Assembly (NCBI GenBank): GCA_900757265.1
Contig: CAAENW010000035.1
Coordinates: 1 to 6,899, forward strand
Direction: 5' to 3'
Source: an uncultured Collinsella sp.
Lineage (GTDB): Bacteria; Actinomycetota; Coriobacteriia; Coriobacteriales; Coriobacteriaceae
Length of the DNA stretch: 6,899 bases
The notes under the pieces are model-generated. The model did not search any database, was not told the DNA's origin, and saw only the letters and a program-made list of their open reading frames with translations. Position 1 is the stretch's first letter, and each line of letters opens with the position of its first letter. This document shows positions 6,100 through 6,899 of the stretch, one piece after another. The translations under genes were made by a program, and so were the position numbers.

Positions 6100-6300
6100 T
6101 TATTTGATACCGCGACCCAAGTCTTCGGCGATTTTGTCCACGCCCTTAAGTGCGGCGCAAGTCTTTTTGTTGGAGCAATGTCCCGTGCAAACGCCGCCCT
6201 GAGCGCAGTCGGCGCAGGTTCCCTTGCGGTAGATGCGTACGCACACGGCGACAAACGCAATACCGATAACAGCCAGTACAACAATATCGATAGGTGCCAT
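6100..6300 (-). CDS. FeoB-associated cysteine-rich small membrane protein
   Basis: A 66-residue protein with one N-terminal membrane segment (about residues 4-23, IDIVVLAVIGIAFVAVCVRI), a basic RIYRK stretch, then a cysteine cluster at C29, C32, C38, C42 and C48 (CADC, then C-x3-C, then C), with a further Cys, C20, at the end of the membrane segment. It ends in a short charged tail. This layout, and its place just downstream of feoB, match the FeoB-associated Cys-rich membrane protein family, thought to assist ferrous iron uptake in bacteria lacking the classical FeoC; the biochemical role is not settled. The start is firm: ATG at 6298-6300 with AGGAGG (6307-6312) six bases upstream. It is 175 nt from the feoB stop, with a terminator between, so it is probably expressed partly from its own promoter; TAAAGT at about 6331-6336 is a weak -10 candidate. 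The gene could be missed by length filters. Confidence 0.83.
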   Translation of the reverse strand: MAPIDIVVLAVIGIAFVAVCVRIYRKGTCADCAQGGVCTGHCSNKKTCAALKGVDKIAEDLGRGIK

Positions 6301-6350
6301 AGCAAGCCTCCTCTAGTTAGCCACCACTTACTTTACCCCATTCTCCACCT

Positions 6351-6377
6351 ACCAAAAAGGGACAGGTTTATTTTGGT
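6351..6377. repeat. Small inverted repeat (ACCAAAA/TTTTGGT), possible dispersed element
   Basis: ACCAAAA (6351-6357) and TTTTGGT (6371-6377) are perfect inverted arms around a 13-base centre containing GGGACAGG. The nine bases ACCAAAAAG at the left end recur directly at 6411-6419, where they form the U-tract side of the feoB terminator. The unit lies in noncoding sequence. It may be a dispersed repeat or a weak hairpin in the leader of the small gene; copy number cannot be judged from a single window. Confidence 0.35.
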
Positions 6378-6413
6378 CGGTTTTATCTGCGGAAACGCCA
6401 CATCTCCCCCACC

Positions 6414-6446
6414 AAAAAGCCCGAGTGTCGCTGGGACACCCGGGCT
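6414..6446 (-). terminator. Intrinsic terminator downstream of feoB
   Basis: On the minus strand the stem is AGCCCG pairing with CGGGCT (6441-6446 with 6418-6423), one G-U pair, then GTGTC/GACAC around a 5-base loop: 12 pairs in all. Five U residues follow (6414-6418). It lies about 30 bases after the feoB stop and before the small FeoB-associated gene. Confidence 0.88.
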
Positions 6447-6475
6447 CGCGGAAAGGGGCTGATCCTTATTCGGAC

Positions 6476-6899
6476 TTAAGCGGAAACTGCGGCGGAAGCG
6501 GTGTTGGTCTCGTCCTCGTCGGTCCAAGCGTGCTTAGGCATGGGACGGAAGATCTGGAAGAGCATCGCAACCAGCAGCACAATGGCTACAACCGTCCAAA
6601 TTCCAAACTGGCCAAGGACAAGCAGGTTGTAGAACTGGTTGATGAACAGGCCGATGACCCAAGCGAAGGCGCACTCGTAGCCGATGGCAATCGCGGTCCA
6701 CTTGCCGGAGTCCATCTGATTGCGGATAGTGCCCATGGCGGCAAAGCACGGGGCGCACAGCAGGTTGAAAGCGCCGAAGGCAACGCAGGCGCCCATAGTC
6801 GGGAACATGCCGGCAAACGCGGTCCACAGGCTCGGGTCGGTCTCGGCGGCGTCAGCAACCGACAGCAGCGAGCCGGCGGTGGCGACGACGTTCTCCTTA
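6476..6899 (-). CDS. feoB: Ferrous iron transporter FeoB, C-terminal part (gene continues past the right edge)
   Basis: The last 140 residues of FeoB, the inner-membrane Fe(II) transporter with an N-terminal GTPase domain; the G domain and first membrane segments lie beyond the window. Reading from the edge, the frame opens with KENVVATAG, matching the conserved KE-V-V segment of the Gate region. Three hydrophobic segments follow at fragment residues about 31-55, 67-92 and 99-117. The conserved block FNLLCAPCFAAMGTIRNQM (44-62), then GKWTAIAIGYECAFAW (65-80), is characteristic of FeoB. The cytoplasmic tail is short and acidic then Ala/Ser-rich (DEDETNTASAAVSA). The frame is open from the last base to the TAA at 6476-6478, with no sign of damage. 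It is followed by an intrinsic terminator and then the FeoB-associated small protein. feoA would be expected further upstream, outside the window. Confidence 0.93.
   Translation of the reverse strand, partial: KENVVATAGSLLSVADAAETDPSLWTAFAGMFPTMGACVAFGAFNLLCAPCFAAMGTIRNQMDSGKWTAIAIGYECAFAWVIGLFINQFYNLLVLGQFGIWTVVAIVLLVAMLFQIFRPMPKHAWTDEDETNTASAAVSA

Noticed and set aside
6046..6462. A 138-codon plus-strand frame over the small FeoB-associated gene and the gap
   Set aside because: It runs through two hairpins and noncoding sequence, has no recognisable domain, and overlaps a minus-strand gene with a firm start and family match.

Overview
This window comes from a GC-rich bacterial chromosome. 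Every gene I can support lies on the minus strand, so transcription runs from the right edge to the left. The mix of hexuronate catabolism, ferrous iron uptake with a small FeoB-associated cysteine-rich membrane protein, and GC-rich codons with ordinary sigma70-like promoter and intrinsic terminator signals fits an anaerobic gut-type organism. My tentative guess is an actinobacterium of the Coriobacteriia (for example a Collinsella relative); the window has no marker gene that fixes this.

Layout in transcription order. At the right edge lies the C-terminal 140 residues of FeoB, the ferrous iron transporter, followed by an intrinsic terminator (6414-6446). After an intergenic gap with a small inverted repeat comes a 66-residue FeoB-associated cysteine-rich membrane protein (6100-6300), then a strong hairpin. 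Next is a LacI-family regulator (4876-5955) closed by a textbook terminator (4816-4852). A compact control region (about 4690-4767) holds two perfect palindromic operators around a likely promoter, plus a third half-site. This drives uxaC (3210-4637), uxaB (1599-3113) and uxaA (36-1520).

Function. uxaC, uxaB and uxaA encode three consecutive steps of hexuronate breakdown: uronate isomerase, tagaturonate reductase and altronate dehydratase. Together they convert D-galacturonate to 2-keto-3-deoxygluconate (KDG). Gene order follows reaction order. The uronate transporter, KDG kinase and KDG-phosphate aldolase are not in the window. The LacI-type protein is the obvious candidate repressor. Its operators have the central CG typical of the family and sit on the -35 element and the expected transcription start of the uxa promoter. 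Both gaps inside the operon carry a GC-rich hairpin without a U-tract, which may tune relative expression or mRNA stability.

The region is mostly a well-understood metabolic locus, and I found no evidence for a new defence, mobile or RNA-guided system. The points most worth checking are the operator array, the intercistronic hairpins, the separation of feoB from its small partner by a terminator, and a possible dispersed inverted-repeat unit near 6351.
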